From Apostichopus japonicus (taxonomy: Eukaryota > Echinodermata > Holothuroidea > Aspidochirotida > Stichopodidae), in contig NC_092582.1 of assembly GCF_037975245.1 (NCBI RefSeq), positions 19,184,577 through 19,248,576 on the forward strand: 64,000 nt of DNA, written 5' to 3'. Shown piece by piece: positions 53,201 through 63,520 of this stretch (its first letter is position 1; every line of letters starts with the position of its first letter). The notes beneath the pieces are model-generated. The model had not been told where the DNA came from, searched no databases, and saw nothing but the letters and a program-made list of their open reading frames with translations. The position numbers and the translations under genes were made by a program.

Positions 53201-55568
53201 GAAGCTTGACATGGATGACATTTGTACCTTGTACAGAATTTTCTGTCAACTTTGCTTCCAAAATGGCCAGCTTTGCAGATCTTTGCCTCTGTGAAGCTTG
53301 CTCTTCAACTTGATAGTCATCATATCTGAGTAAAAAAGAACCACACGGAAATTGTAACTCAACCTTATTTTTTAATAAATATTTAAATTAATTCTTACAT
53401 TTTATCTTAAACTTTCAATTTTCTCAGTGATCAACAGATCAATGTTATGATTTGTTGACAGTGTGTCAAATGTTAATGACCTACACTTTTATACATTCAG
53501 CAGCGTCACCGGAAATGACTCACCACACACAGTTTGATACATTATACTATAGTATTAAAGCAAAAAGTCTGAAAAAAAGTGAAAAAATGCAATTGCAAAC
53601 TTGAACAGACTTTTGATGAGCAGCAGAAAATCTCCAAGCAGCAAAAATTAGCACCAAACAATGTTGTTTTTGGACATTCTTCATATTAAACAACAGAGTT
53701 TGTACTGATCGCATTCGATTAGAGCTACATCAAAATTATTAAACTGAACTCTCACCCTGTGCGATAAACCGGAACATACACATTTCATTATGAATATGAT
53801 TTTGAGTATTTTCATTACCTTGTTATATATCTAACAAAGATCTTTGCTTGGCAATTCATCTTCTTGGTATTCTGCACAAGAAAACGTTTTTTCCGTAAAT
53901 AATCATGATGTCCATGTTGCACCTGTAGAAGTAAGTAAGCCCATAATATGCTATAATAAAAAATAACATGATAAATTGAAACATATTTAATATGAGATGA
54001 TTCCAAACTCTGTCATAATTGTCATTCATACTCTGTTCCATATGACGTCTCATCCTACATGCATGCCAATCCGAAGGCAATCATCAATTTCAAATCAAAA
54101 CACCTGCTATTAAGATGACATCAATGTTCATCATCAATACCAAAGGATACAACATACATGCTAAAGATATAAATGTTTTGTAGAAATAACAAAACAAATA
54201 GTAAAGATTTACCTTCTGTGTTGCTGTGCGACTGCATTTGTATGCTTTTCCATACTGGCACATATAGATTTTCCTTCTGTTGATAGAGATTGGGACATTG
54301 CCAGCAAAACCCTCAGATTTCCACAACAACCTCCTTTTCTTCTTGTCCTTCACTTGTTTGTTGATGTCATCACTCCTTTAAAAAAATTGTTATTGCAGCA
54401 CATAAAAAAAATAATTTGTTGCTTTGGCTGATAGTTTGTTAGTCAAGACTATTGTGTCCTTTTCTGAGAACTGAAGTGTTTACCTTTTGTCAATTTCTTA
54501 TCAAATTAATATAGATTAATAAAGAACCAAGCTTTATAATCTGTCCCAAATCATTCATCAACTCAATGTGATAGAACAGTTATGTGTTATCAGCTGACAT
54601 GAAGGAGGTAAATTGATCAACCAAATGGTTTTCATTAGAAATGGAATATTTTCAATTCCTAGAAAGAAAACAATTTAATTGCAGCCATTGTGCTGATTGA
54701 GGTGTTTCTACAACACAGTTATTAGCTGAAGAATTTGTTAGGGTAAATCCTAGCAAATAGAATATGAACAAGAAGGTTTTATATTAACTAAAATTTCTTT
54801 AAATATTGATACTCTTCAGCAACAAGAATTTTACCAAAAATGGAATGTGGCATGTGCTGTTTTAAGCAATACTTTATCATTAAAGCAGCACTAGAAAGAA
54901 ATGAGAGCAATCGTTTTTCAAAGATTTATCTTGACCAGAAAGATCAACTTTATACTTCTATAATACATAATCCACAGCTAACGTAAGGGCAAAGACTTAA
55001 ATGTTCATATTAAACAGAAAAATTATTTAAAAATTAGGGATTTCATTTTTTTTTTAGGGATGAACCCCTAAAACTACACTTCCACATAAGTCTAGTGCTC
55101 CTTTCATTTATCTTTTAAATTTTCAAGGAAATTTACTTTATGGTTTCAGACTTTTCCAAAGACTAAAACAATTTGCTGTAAATATTGGTTTTAATCCTCA
55201 AATAATTTAACGTTTGCCTGGACCCAAACTACAGTTCTGAGCCAATAAAATGTATCAAGATGTATCATGTAACTTCATGTTAATAGTGTTATGCCGTTGA
55301 ATTATTGTTTGTTTGAGAAGATTATATCGATTTGGCAAAAAACAGTTACATTTTATCACAATTTTGGACAAGAAAATGTAGGAGCAATGTGAATGGGACT
55401 TTGTTTTCCTGCTGCTGGATACTCACCAAGTCACAAAAGAAGTCAAATATTGCCTAGAATGACAATCCAGTACATCTTCCAACTCCTCCTGAGAGGAAAC
55501 AAAGCCTGATATGTAAGTGTCAGTCAATTGCAACAGTTTGAATGACCCTGGCATCCAATCATTTGGAT
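44296..55568 (-). CDS. MULE transposase-SWIM-Ulp1 protease-PHD fusion protein
   Basis: Twelve exons join in phase for 1303 residues without a stop: 55427-55568, 54213-54375, 53819-53922, 52364-53325, 51681-51862, 48904-49858, 48467-48514, 47307-48004, 46920-47039, 46371-46522, 45269-45386 and 44296-44565. Order: a Cys/His-containing segment and CARF-like region (DRCYFPTNRTIRNYI); MULE DDE domain with D in MVLIDATYKTTKYALP, D in FFMLDYSEQEYQAL, CAFH, and E in TNNGVEALNNALK; SWIM finger CDCISFRCTFLPCKH; a Lys/Arg-rich stretch; C48 protease starting LNHGKWLNDQ with His in HSHHWFLLAAD and Gln/Cys in GQQLDGSSCGVFLL; C-terminal PHD finger (CDMPFC, QCDACDRWCH, CIYC). The transposase triad is complete; the protease acid position is Asn (VLNSLD). 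The 5' end is unresolved because an LTR lies 72 bp upstream. It is either a live autonomous element or a domesticated gene. Confidence 0.85.
46185..46365. repeat. fragment of the TGACC-type interspersed repeat
   Basis: Two copies of aaatgacctttgacc lie about 120 bp apart with ccggttctggagatactgta between them. This resembles the 29995 and 42735 families. It lies in an intron of the MULE gene. Confidence 0.45.
50461..50530 (-). repeat. possible tRNA-derived SINE fragment
   Basis: On the minus strand a box-B-like GGGTTCGAGACTTGACC follows a weak box A (TTAGGGTGGCAGACTGTG). No complete cloverleaf forms. Low confidence; it lies in a MULE-gene intron. Confidence 0.25.
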
Positions 55569-55640
55569 CTGTTAACAAAAAATAGGAAACAATCTGACCT
55601 TATACTTCAGTTTGACATTACTTTTACTTAGTAGCCCTAA

Positions 55641-56423
55641 TGTAATATTGTGTCGAGCCCGCTCCTCCGATAGTAAAACTATATCGGGACTTGCGATAGA
55701 AAGGTACTGGGATATCTTGATGCCGTATTTACGCTTCTTCAGGAGATGTCTCGAACGGGCGAAAACAATGAGTTCACAGAAAAACAATTTGACAAGATCG
55801 GATTTGATTAATGATTCGGTATAATTTCTTCTCTGTCGATTCTCTTACAAATAAAACTAAATTACAATGATTTGACTTGACTTGACTCCGTCAATTAAAC
55901 AATTAGAAAGAGTGATGAAATGGTGACGAAGCAACGAACTGATCACGGAGCGCTGACGGAGTCATAAATTTGCTGATCAAGTGATAAACTTTGCTGACGG
56001 AGTGATAAATTTTCTGATCAAGTGATAAACTTTCGCCCTCCTTTTACTTTTATACCTTACTTCCATAAAATCTCACTGCGCACAATCAGTAGGCAGCCAA
56101 TGAACTGACCATCCTGTATTAACTTAATGATATAAAAATAAGTGCGCTGGCACTGATCTGCCCTGATTGGTTGGGAGTTTGGAAGTCCATCCCCTTTTCT
56201 ATGGAAACTTCCATACCACGTGAGAGAACCTTCTCGAATGTTCCACAGACATAATGGAATCTATTTTGGGAAAAGGCCCTGTACCAAGATTCAATAAGAT
56301 AGTTAAAAACTTCTCGTGGGAAAACTGAATCCATGACCTAGATAAATACATAAGAGGCCCTGTAAGGTATCTCGATGGAGCTTTTCGGTAACATCAAAGA
56401 GATGGTATCACTATTTCATAACA
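55641..56423 (-). repeat. 3' LTR of the gypsy element
   Basis: On the minus strand it starts TGTTATG directly after a polypurine tract (agattgaggggga) and ends AATATTACA, giving TG...CA ends with near-mirror hexamers (TGTTAT/ATTACA). A TATA-like element sits mid-LTR. Short direct repeats (tttatcacttgatcag, actccgtcagc) follow the TATA. The borders are inferred from one copy only. The adjoining host bases at 55636-55640 (cctaa) would be the expected 5-bp target duplication. Confidence 0.65.
56047..56054 (-). promoter_or_regulatory. TATA box of the LTR promoter
   Basis: TATAAAAG on the minus strand lies about 370 bp into the LTR, the expected U3 position. Transcription would run leftward through U5 and on into the MULE gene. 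Confidence 0.45.
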
Positions 56424-56436
56424 TCCCCCTCAATCT
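56424..56436 (-). other. polypurine tract (plus-strand primer site)
   Basis: The minus strand reads agattgaggggga immediately before the LTR start TGTTATG, as expected for LTR retrotransposons. Confidence 0.6.
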
Positions 56437-57665
56437 TTTAAAATTTTTGGATACTCCAAAATTTTAACATCATACTGCTTTAACTTATCATAATCTCAAG
56501 AAGGTAGAGTACTGTAAGCACATTCACTAATATTCATTGACTTCAATAAATGGTCTACATGTTACGAATTATTAAAATGATCATATGGTATATACATTGA
56601 CACTATCTCCATAAAAAAAATTGTGTACCTCTTCAATATTGATGACATCATATGATGTAATCTAAAAAAAAAAAACATCATTAAGATATCTTAAAGTTAC
56701 ATGACACAGCAAAATATGCAGTATCTCTTACAAAATACATTTATGCATTTCATACATCAATAATACATTTATATCAAAAGTGAAATCATGCCGTGAATTG
56801 GGGAGAGATCAGAGAATACTAGACTTAGTTATCTTTTAACTGAACAGAACACCTTAGCGTTCCATTAAAAATTCGTACATTAAAAAAGAACCTTAAAATA
56901 TTACAAACTCATTTACAAAACCTCCTCTTTAATGAAGTCATAGTTTCAAAACTGCTTTGAAACCTTGTGAATCATATACATTCACTTCAAGAAAATCAAG
57001 AAAATGTGACTCGATAGCATGGTGACCCTAGGTATGCACTCCGAAATGATAGTCTAGTAAAGTACCAAAGTACTAGATATTCGATACCATAAAAGAGACC
57101 CCATAGACTATGACATCAACAAATCTTTCTTCAAATTTACATAATACTTAACATCTTGTCTTTTCAACTTCTTGCTTCATGAAGAAATTAACTTTTGCAT
57201 GAATAATTGAGGAAAAGAAAATATATACATAACTTCCTCAAAAGATCCATACTTTTATTTGCTTCGATAACTGTTGCTGTAAGCAAAAGTTGCACATCTT
57301 CAATGCTGTCTCTGAATAGCCTTCAATATAACATCAATGATGCAATGTAAATATCCTTAAAATATTTCTCAATATATGAAAACCCATGTTGCTAATATTC
57401 CGGATATGTTCTAATTGCCGGGTAAACGTTTGAACGAATTCATAAGGAGAAATTAGGTATACTCACTACATATTTGTTATAAAAGATGAAACTAGGTCAC
57501 TTGGTGGCGTTTTAAACAATAAAGCTTATATTGTTACACCATACAGTACAATGACTTCCACTTACTAGGTATGCAGGTAAATGCCATGACGCATTCCATT
57601 CATACAATTGTGGGTAAAACACCTGTTCATCTGAACTTATTTAAAGCAATATGCAGTTATACATA
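56437..57665. other. 3' noncoding region of the gypsy element
   Basis: There are about 1.2 kb of AT-rich sequence between the pol stop and the polypurine tract. I see no env-like or other frame in it. Confidence 0.5.
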
Positions 57666-60600
57666 TTAACCATATAATGTTTGCAACATCCTGCCTGGAT
57701 TGCCTGTAATGTTCAATCCCTTTTCATGGAGAAAATTCATTATTTCCTCTGTGTTGGAATATTTTCCAACATTCCACCAAAAATCATGACTCTTAAAGCC
57801 TGAAGGAAAACATGGTGTCTGATAGGTGACCAGAACCTGTAATTCACCCAATTTGTATCGAGCACGTTGGACTTTCATGTCTCCTTGTGGAGCATTTGCA
57901 AAAACTTTCTTTTGCCTTAATATGCTATCTTTCATGGAAGGATATGGAAGTGCTAATCCTTCATTATGTGCTCTATTCTCTAGAAAGGATGCAACATTCA
58001 TTGGCTTAGTGGTCATAAGACACATGATGTGATCTGAAGTTACCCCTGGCAAAATGTTACCAAACTCATCATGAAACTCAATATGTGCATCTTGCATGAC
58101 ATTAACATTTTCTGCATTAGAAGTGTTACTACTCAAAACATTTCTCATTCGAGCAACCTTTTCACTTGATGAACCCTTTGTTTTCAAGACCTGACGCAAT
58201 TTCTGAATGTTGGTGATATTCTTAGTTTCAGAAGATGCTCTTACAAAACATGGTTTAAGCCTGTTATAATTGAATACATCACTAAGAATTTCTCCTTTGA
58301 GAGTGGCCAACAAATAATGAGTCCTATCCAAAACTTGATGGATCACTAGTGGTCCACACCATTCTGCAGCAATTTTACGAGAGTTCGCAGTCAAGGAGGA
58401 AGACGTTGGCTTATACAGATACACTAATTGACCCGTTGAATAAATTGCACCCTTGTCCAGTTTTGCACTTATCTTAACATTTTGAGCATCTTGTTGCTTC
58501 TTTTGTAAGCCTAACATTACCCTTGACAAATGATCAAATCGTTTATTTAACAATGCAGCATATTCTCCATGAGATTGTGATAATCCTGCCATTGGATTGA
58601 ACGATAAATTTGTAAGATTTGGTGGCTTACGTCCAAATGCAAGTTCAAATGGGCTATAGCTACCTAACTGAGGAGAGGAAAATGTGTTATATGCATAGGC
58701 TGATGTTGGGACAAATCGTACCCAATCCGTACCAAACTGATTTAAGTTCACTTTGAGGAAATTTGAAAGAGTCTGAATGTGTCTTTCAACCTGTAAGCTT
58801 CCATGATTGCTTACACTGATGAACTTTTGTTCAATGCCCAAAGCCTTACTTAAGAGCTCCACTAACTTTCCTGTAAGAGAAGCTGCCGCATCACTTATAA
58901 TACAAGACGGTGGACCAAAGGTTGTGACTACCCTCTGCAATAATGCTTCACATATTGTTTCAGCATCAAGAGTCTTAAGAGAAACACATACAACAAATCT
59001 AGTGATCTCATCACAAACAACCATCAAATGTTTAAATCCTGTAGCCGTTGTGGGCATAGTCTTGAAATCCAGACTAAGTCTGTCAAAAGGACGATAAGAA
59101 TCAGGAATGCGAGCATGATATTGTCTCAATTTGTCCGGTTTCTTACGGAATTCTTGACAACGGAGACATGCCTGAATATAATTACTGATGCGTTGAAACA
59201 TATTGCGCAGATAGAAATGCTGTCTAATGGTCAAATATGTACGCATTACACCCTGATGATTACTTAACAAGTCATCGTGATATCGAGATATTATCTGTTC
59301 TACCATAGTCTCAGGTATGACTAACTGAAGAGTCATCTTAGCATCATTAGTCTCATGCAAAAATATCCTGAATAACAAACTATTACATAACAAATAATCC
59401 TCTGCTTGAGAACGAACAGTTCTAGCATGCTTAACATTACTTGGAATAATGTCGTGTGCAAGAAAATCATAAATTGGTTTGTAGTAAGGACAAGTTTGTT
59501 GTTGAATTTGCAACTCTTTTACATCAAATGGCAGATCATAGTTTTTGATCAGCTTTCCTTGAATTGCCTTCATGACTTTATTCAATTCCTTTTGTTTTGG
59601 AATGTGTCCTGTAACCAAATGATCAATGTTTGTTATTACTGGCTTCGGCTGAACAAATAATTCTGGTGGTGGTTCTCTGACTACCTCTGGCACTCTATGT
59701 CTACTCTGATCCACTAATCTTGGCTCTGAAGGTTGAGAAACACTTGTAAAATTTGGCACAACTAACATGTCTGGGCTAAATGAAGGTCCATTTTCACTCG
59801 GCATAGTAATAGTAGGCCTTTGAATACATGTTTCTCTCTCATCAGTAGAAATAACTGGTGTAGTCGTCTTTTGTGACTCAGATTGTGGTCTCTGTGTAGC
59901 ATGATCACTAGAATGTGTTGCCTTAGGAATGGATGTCCTATTAACTCTATTTGTTGATACTTTGGCTGGGGAATCCTGCTTGGACTCCTTTGTGACTTTA
60001 TTCGGAAATAAATCTGGAATTTTGACTCCCATTGACCTTGCCTTTGACCTTGTCATGATTGGATTAAATGTCTCCTTAGGTGGAGTTGAAATATCCTCAT
60101 AAGAACTGACCTCTTGAGCAACCTGATCTATTTCAGAGTGAAATTCCTGTGGTGCTCTAGACAAATAATCTGCCAAAACCAATTCTGAGCCTTTCTTATA
60201 ACCAACCTGAAATGTAAATTCTGACAATTTGAACAGAAGCTTACGTAAGCGTGAAGTTGCTGGTTCTTGTTTTGATTTAAACAATTCAACAATGGCTGAG
60301 TGATCAACATATGCCTCAAATTCTACATTTTGCAATAAATGTTTGAATGCTGTCACATTAATAAATAGACCCATCATTTCTAATTCAGTTACACTATACC
60401 TCTGACATGCTGGTGGTAATATCTTAGAGTAATATGCAATAATATTCTCTTTGCCATTAACTCTTTGTGTCAGGTATGATCCTGTTGCTACTCGTGATGT
60501 GTCGCTATATAATACAAAACGACCATATTTCTGTGGCATATGCAATATAGGTGGATTACACAACAACTCTTTAATACTTTGAAATGCACACTGATGTTCC

Positions 60601-62540
60601 TCTGTCCATTTAAATACCTTTCTCTTACGACTCAAATGATGTAATGGTCTCAATAGTGCTTGAATATTTGGGAAAAATGAAGCCACATAATTAACCGCAC
60701 CTACAAATCGTCTTAATGACTTAACATTGTGTGGTTTCGGTGTGTTCCTGATTGCTGCACATCTATCATGCAAAGGTTGGATACAAGCCTCACCTTCTGG
60801 GGTTATTGAGAGCAAATGTCCCATATATCGGACTGAATTTTGGAAAATGCTACACTTTTTCGGAGAGATTTTCAATCCGTTGTCCATTAAAACCTTAAAA
60901 ATTGCCTTTAGGTGTTGTTTGTGAGATCGTTTGTCTGCACTGTACACAATAATATCGTCATGATGAGCAATACAGAACTTATTTGAATTTGGGATCGTTG
61001 CCAAAATATCATTAATTTGCGACTGAAAGATCGCTGGAGATAAATTCAATCCCTGTGGTAAGCGTTTATAATAATAATGCTTTCCTCCATGAAATGAAGC
61101 AATACCTGTATATTGTTGTGCATGAACACTGAGTGGCAGACAGAAGAATGCAGACTTTAAATCAAGAACACCCAAAATTTTGGCTCCAGAGTACCCTATG
61201 GTACGGATAGTCTCATTCAGTAATGGAAATGGGTGATTGAGACGTTTTATCCTACTGTTCAAGTAGCGAAAATCTGTGACAACCCTTTTGTCTTTTGTTC
61301 CCTTCTTTGGAATGAGGAAAACCGGTGAGGTATAAGACTGATGTCCTACCGCTAAGATTCCTAATCGCACTAATTTGTCAAGCTCACTGGCGACAATGAC
61401 TTTGTCCTCATCTGAAAGTCTATAGGGACGTATGTAAAATGGCTCATCATTAGTAAGAGTAATATCAGCCTCATAATTTGGACAGTGAGATAATTCACCA
61501 TAAAGAGAAAATGCATCTCTATGTGAGTCTAGAAATTCATATATGCTTTCTGTTTCTGAAGCATTCAGAATACTTTGTTCCAAATTAATGTTATCTCTCA
61601 TGATTTCCTGTTCGGATTTGGAAACCAGGGGATCATCAGCTGTCAAATGTGGATATCGATGTAAATTATATCGTGTAATTTCATCACGATTCTCTTTAGA
61701 GTTTGAATTGGTTCGAAAAAGAGACGGTTTTTCGATGTCTCTCATGACATTTAGAAAATCTAGAGAATCAGTAGGTATGTCTTCTGTGACCGTAATGATA
61801 TCTGCTAAATCTAAATGAGCCACTGTGCGAGAAGGATGCAGACAAAATTTCTGATTACCCATGTTCCTTAGTAGAATCTTTGTTCTACCTTTATGCATTT
61901 TCACTAACATTCGTGAAGGACACATACGAGATATTAAAGGAAACGGTTTAATAACCACATCTGCATTTCGTGCATATAATGGAAGACGTCCCTGTACAGT
62001 AATGTATCTTTGCTGACCTGGGTAAATAACAAATCTCTGCACTGGCCTAAGGAAAACTTTGGCTTGTTTAATTCTAAAACCGTTTGTGGTAAAGTCCAAA
62101 GATCCATTCAATTCCTTCAGAGTTGGACTACCTAATATTAAGTCAATACCTGTCAGGTTTGCAGCAATTAAAGCAGAAAGCTGAAATTCATGACCTTGAA
62201 TTTTGACCTGAAATGTTATCGTGCTATACGCATGAATAAACTGACCATTACCCAACTTTAGGTTTACTACATCAACTGAGACTGGTTGTATAGAGGATAA
62301 ATACTTTGAATTTTGCACTGTAGAAGAAGAAATGATAGGGCATGTCGCTCCACTATCAAACAACAATGAAATTCCTTTACCATCATGTAAAGTACCTCTT
62401 ACAAAATTACGGGTGTCCAGTTGAATATCCACATTACGGTCGTTCCCTGTATATCTAGAACTAGGAATATTACTATTCTTCCAAATATTATTTGCTTTAC
62501 GTTTCGATCTTCCTTTACTTGGTACATTGTCTGGAGTCAC
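57666..62540 (-). CDS. pol: Ty3/gypsy Pol polyprotein (protease, RT, RNase H, integrase)
   Basis: A 1624-codon frame. Protease: LLFDSGATCPIIS near residue 60. Reverse transcriptase, roughly 370-560: TDFRYLNSR, LDLKSAFFCLPL, LPQGLNLSPAIFQ and HHDDIIVYS, where Tyr of the usual YxDD is His. RNase H: LYSDTSRVATGSYL, TELEMMGLF, YVDHSAIV. A ~200-residue linker follows. Integrase: H-H-C-C finger (SNHQGVMRTYL, ACLRCQ), then D in LSLDFKTMP, D in IISDAAASL and E in QVERHIQ. A GPY/F-like module follows (WCGPLVIHQVL, NYNRLKPCF), then about 330 further residues of unknown role. The frame is open upstream of the first listed codon and overlaps the end of gag in the -1 frame, so Pol is probably made by -1 frameshifting. 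All catalytic acids are present. Confidence 0.95.
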   Translation of the reverse strand: MTPDNVPSKGRSKRKANNIWKNSNIPSSRYTGNDRNVDIQLDTRNFVRGTLHDGKGISLLFDSGATCPIISSSTVQNSKYLSSIQPVSVDVVNLKLGNGQFIHAYSTITFQVKIQGHEFQLSALIAANLTGIDLILGSPTLKELNGSLDFTTNGFRIKQAKVFLRPVQRFVIYPGQQRYITVQGRLPLYARNADVVIKPFPLISRMCPSRMLVKMHKGRTKILLRNMGNQKFCLHPSRTVAHLDLADIITVTEDIPTDSLDFLNVMRDIEKPSLFRTNSNSKENRDEITRYNLHRYPHLTADDPLVSKSEQEIMRDNINLEQSILNASETESIYEFLDSHRDAFSLYGELSHCPNYEADITLTNDEPFYIRPYRLSDEDKVIVASELDKLVRLGILAVGHQSYTSPVFLIPKKGTKDKRVVTDFRYLNSRIKRLNHPFPLLNETIRTIGYSGAKILGVLDLKSAFFCLPLSVHAQQYTGIASFHGGKHYYYKRLPQGLNLSPAIFQSQINDILATIPNSNKFCIAHHDDIIVYSADKRSHKQHLKAIFKVLMDNGLKISPKKCSIFQNSVRYMGHLLSITPEGEACIQPLHDRCAAIRNTPKPHNVKSLRRFVGAVNYVASFFPNIQALLRPLHHLSRKRKVFKWTEEHQCAFQSIKELLCNPPILHMPQKYGRFVLYSDTSRVATGSYLTQRVNGKENIIAYYSKILPPACQRYSVTELEMMGLFINVTAFKHLLQNVEFEAYVDHSAIVELFKSKQEPATSRLRKLLFKLSEFTFQVGYKKGSELVLADYLSRAPQEFHSEIDQVAQEVSSYEDISTPPKETFNPIMTRSKARSMGVKIPDLFPNKVTKESKQDSPAKVSTNRVNRTSIPKATHSSDHATQRPQSESQKTTTPVISTDERETCIQRPTITMPSENGPSFSPDMLVVPNFTSVSQPSEPRLVDQSRHRVPEVVREPPPELFVQPKPVITNIDHLVTGHIPKQKELNKVMKAIQGKLIKNYDLPFDVKELQIQQQTCPYYKPIYDFLAHDIIPSNVKHARTVRSQAEDYLLCNSLLFRIFLHETNDAKMTLQLVIPETMVEQIISRYHDDLLSNHQGVMRTYLTIRQHFYLRNMFQRISNYIQACLRCQEFRKKPDKLRQYHARIPDSYRPFDRLSLDFKTMPTTATGFKHLMVVCDEITRFVVCVSLKTLDAETICEALLQRVVTTFGPPSCIISDAAASLTGKLVELLSKALGIEQKFISVSNHGSLQVERHIQTLSNFLKVNLNQFGTDWVRFVPTSAYAYNTFSSPQLGSYSPFELAFGRKPPNLTNLSFNPMAGLSQSHGEYAALLNKRFDHLSRVMLGLQKKQQDAQNVKISAKLDKGAIYSTGQLVYLYKPTSSSLTANSRKIAAEWCGPLVIHQVLDRTHYLLATLKGEILSDVFNYNRLKPCFVRASSETKNITNIQKLRQVLKTKGSSSEKVARMRNVLSSNTSNAENVNVMQDAHIEFHDEFGNILPGVTSDHIMCLMTTKPMNVASFLENRAHNEGLALPYPSMKDSILRQKKVFANAPQGDMKVQRARYKLGELQVLVTYQTPCFPSGFKSHDFWWNVGKYSNTEEIMNFLHEKGLNITGNPGRMLQTLYG

Positions 62541-62569
62541 TGTATGATGAGTGCAATCATAAGTGCTCC

Positions 62570-63520
62570 CTAATGAAAATTCTGTGTTGGTACTCTCTTT
62601 ACATTAGCCTCCATTTCATGGCTTAGGCGAATTTGGCAATATTGTGCAAAATGACCTCGATTTTGGCAGTAGTAACATGTAATTGAAGGATTAAAATATG
62701 GTAACCTTCTCCTGTTATTATTCTGACCTGTCCTAGGACCACGAGAATCACGAGAACTATATCTTTGCCTCATATCTTTAGGATTGTCTTGCGATTCTGA
62801 CCTACGTGACTGATCAAACTTGGTCTCTGATTCCTGAATTTTGGTACACAACTCGTGTATCTCAGAAGATGCAGAAATAGTAGGAGTCTGAACAGAAGAT
62901 TCTTTGTCGTGCATTGCCATAAATGGTTCGGAAGAAGCTGTGGGTTGACTTTGGATTTGTAAGTCAAAATAGCATTGTACTTTCATGACCAAATCTGCAA
63001 TTGTTGCTTGTGGTGATGCAGACATTAACACTGCTGAGCGGCATTGCAAAGGCAGGGTCGAGATGAATTTATCTCTAATTTGGTCCTCGCCATAATTTAA
63101 TTGTGCTGCAGCTTTGGAAATTTTGGCCAAATGAGCTTGAGCTGTATCACCTGGCGTATAGCTTAATGCATGAAATGCCTGTGATTTAGCGTAGGAAGAA
63201 GTCCCTGGACTGAAACGAGCAAGGAATTGCTTGCGCAGATCAGCAATTGTTGAAAAACTTTTGTTTTCAATCCAGAGTCTGGCTTGGCCTTTAAGTGTTC
63301 GCTTAAATATGCGACATATTTCAATAAATTCTGCCTCTACAGGGGGGGTTTGGGACGGCAATTTATGCAACTCTAAATAATCTTCAAATCCCAAATAATG
63401 AGCTTCGGCTAAATCTGCATCAATTACATCGCCCTGAAATTGTGATGGCAAAAAATCAGTGGGCCTATGTTTCTGCATAACATTAACAGAGGTCGAAGTT
63501 TCCTGTTCACTGACGGACAT
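62570..63520 (-). CDS. gag: Ty3/gypsy Gag with one zinc knuckle
   Basis: 316 residues starting at an ATG. The capsid-like middle is typical of gypsy Gag: LKGQARLWIENKSFSTIADL then LRKQFLARFSPG, followed by ALSYTPGDTAQAHLAKIS. It ends with an Arg-rich nucleocapsid (RQRYSSRDSRGPRTGQNNNR) and a single CCHC knuckle, CYYCQNRGHFAQYC (C-x2-C-x4-H-x4-C). It assembles the particle that packages the element RNA. The stop is followed within 30 bp by the listed pol start, and the frames overlap by about 45 nt. Confidence 0.93.
   Translation of the reverse strand: MSVSEQETSTSVNVMQKHRPTDFLPSQFQGDVIDADLAEAHYLGFEDYLELHKLPSQTPPVEAEFIEICRIFKRTLKGQARLWIENKSFSTIADLRKQFLARFSPGTSSYAKSQAFHALSYTPGDTAQAHLAKISKAAAQLNYGEDQIRDKFISTLPLQCRSAVLMSASPQATIADLVMKVQCYFDLQIQSQPTASSEPFMAMHDKESSVQTPTISASSEIHELCTKIQESETKFDQSRRSESQDNPKDMRQRYSSRDSRGPRTGQNNNRRRLPYFNPSITCYYCQNRGHFAQYCQIRLSHEMEANVKRVPTQNFH

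Noticed and set aside
55612-55824. Open frames on both strands next to the first MULE exon
   Set aside because: They lie mostly inside the proposed LTR U5. The minus-strand frame has no ATG, and its end AAG|GTCAGA is out of phase with the next exon.
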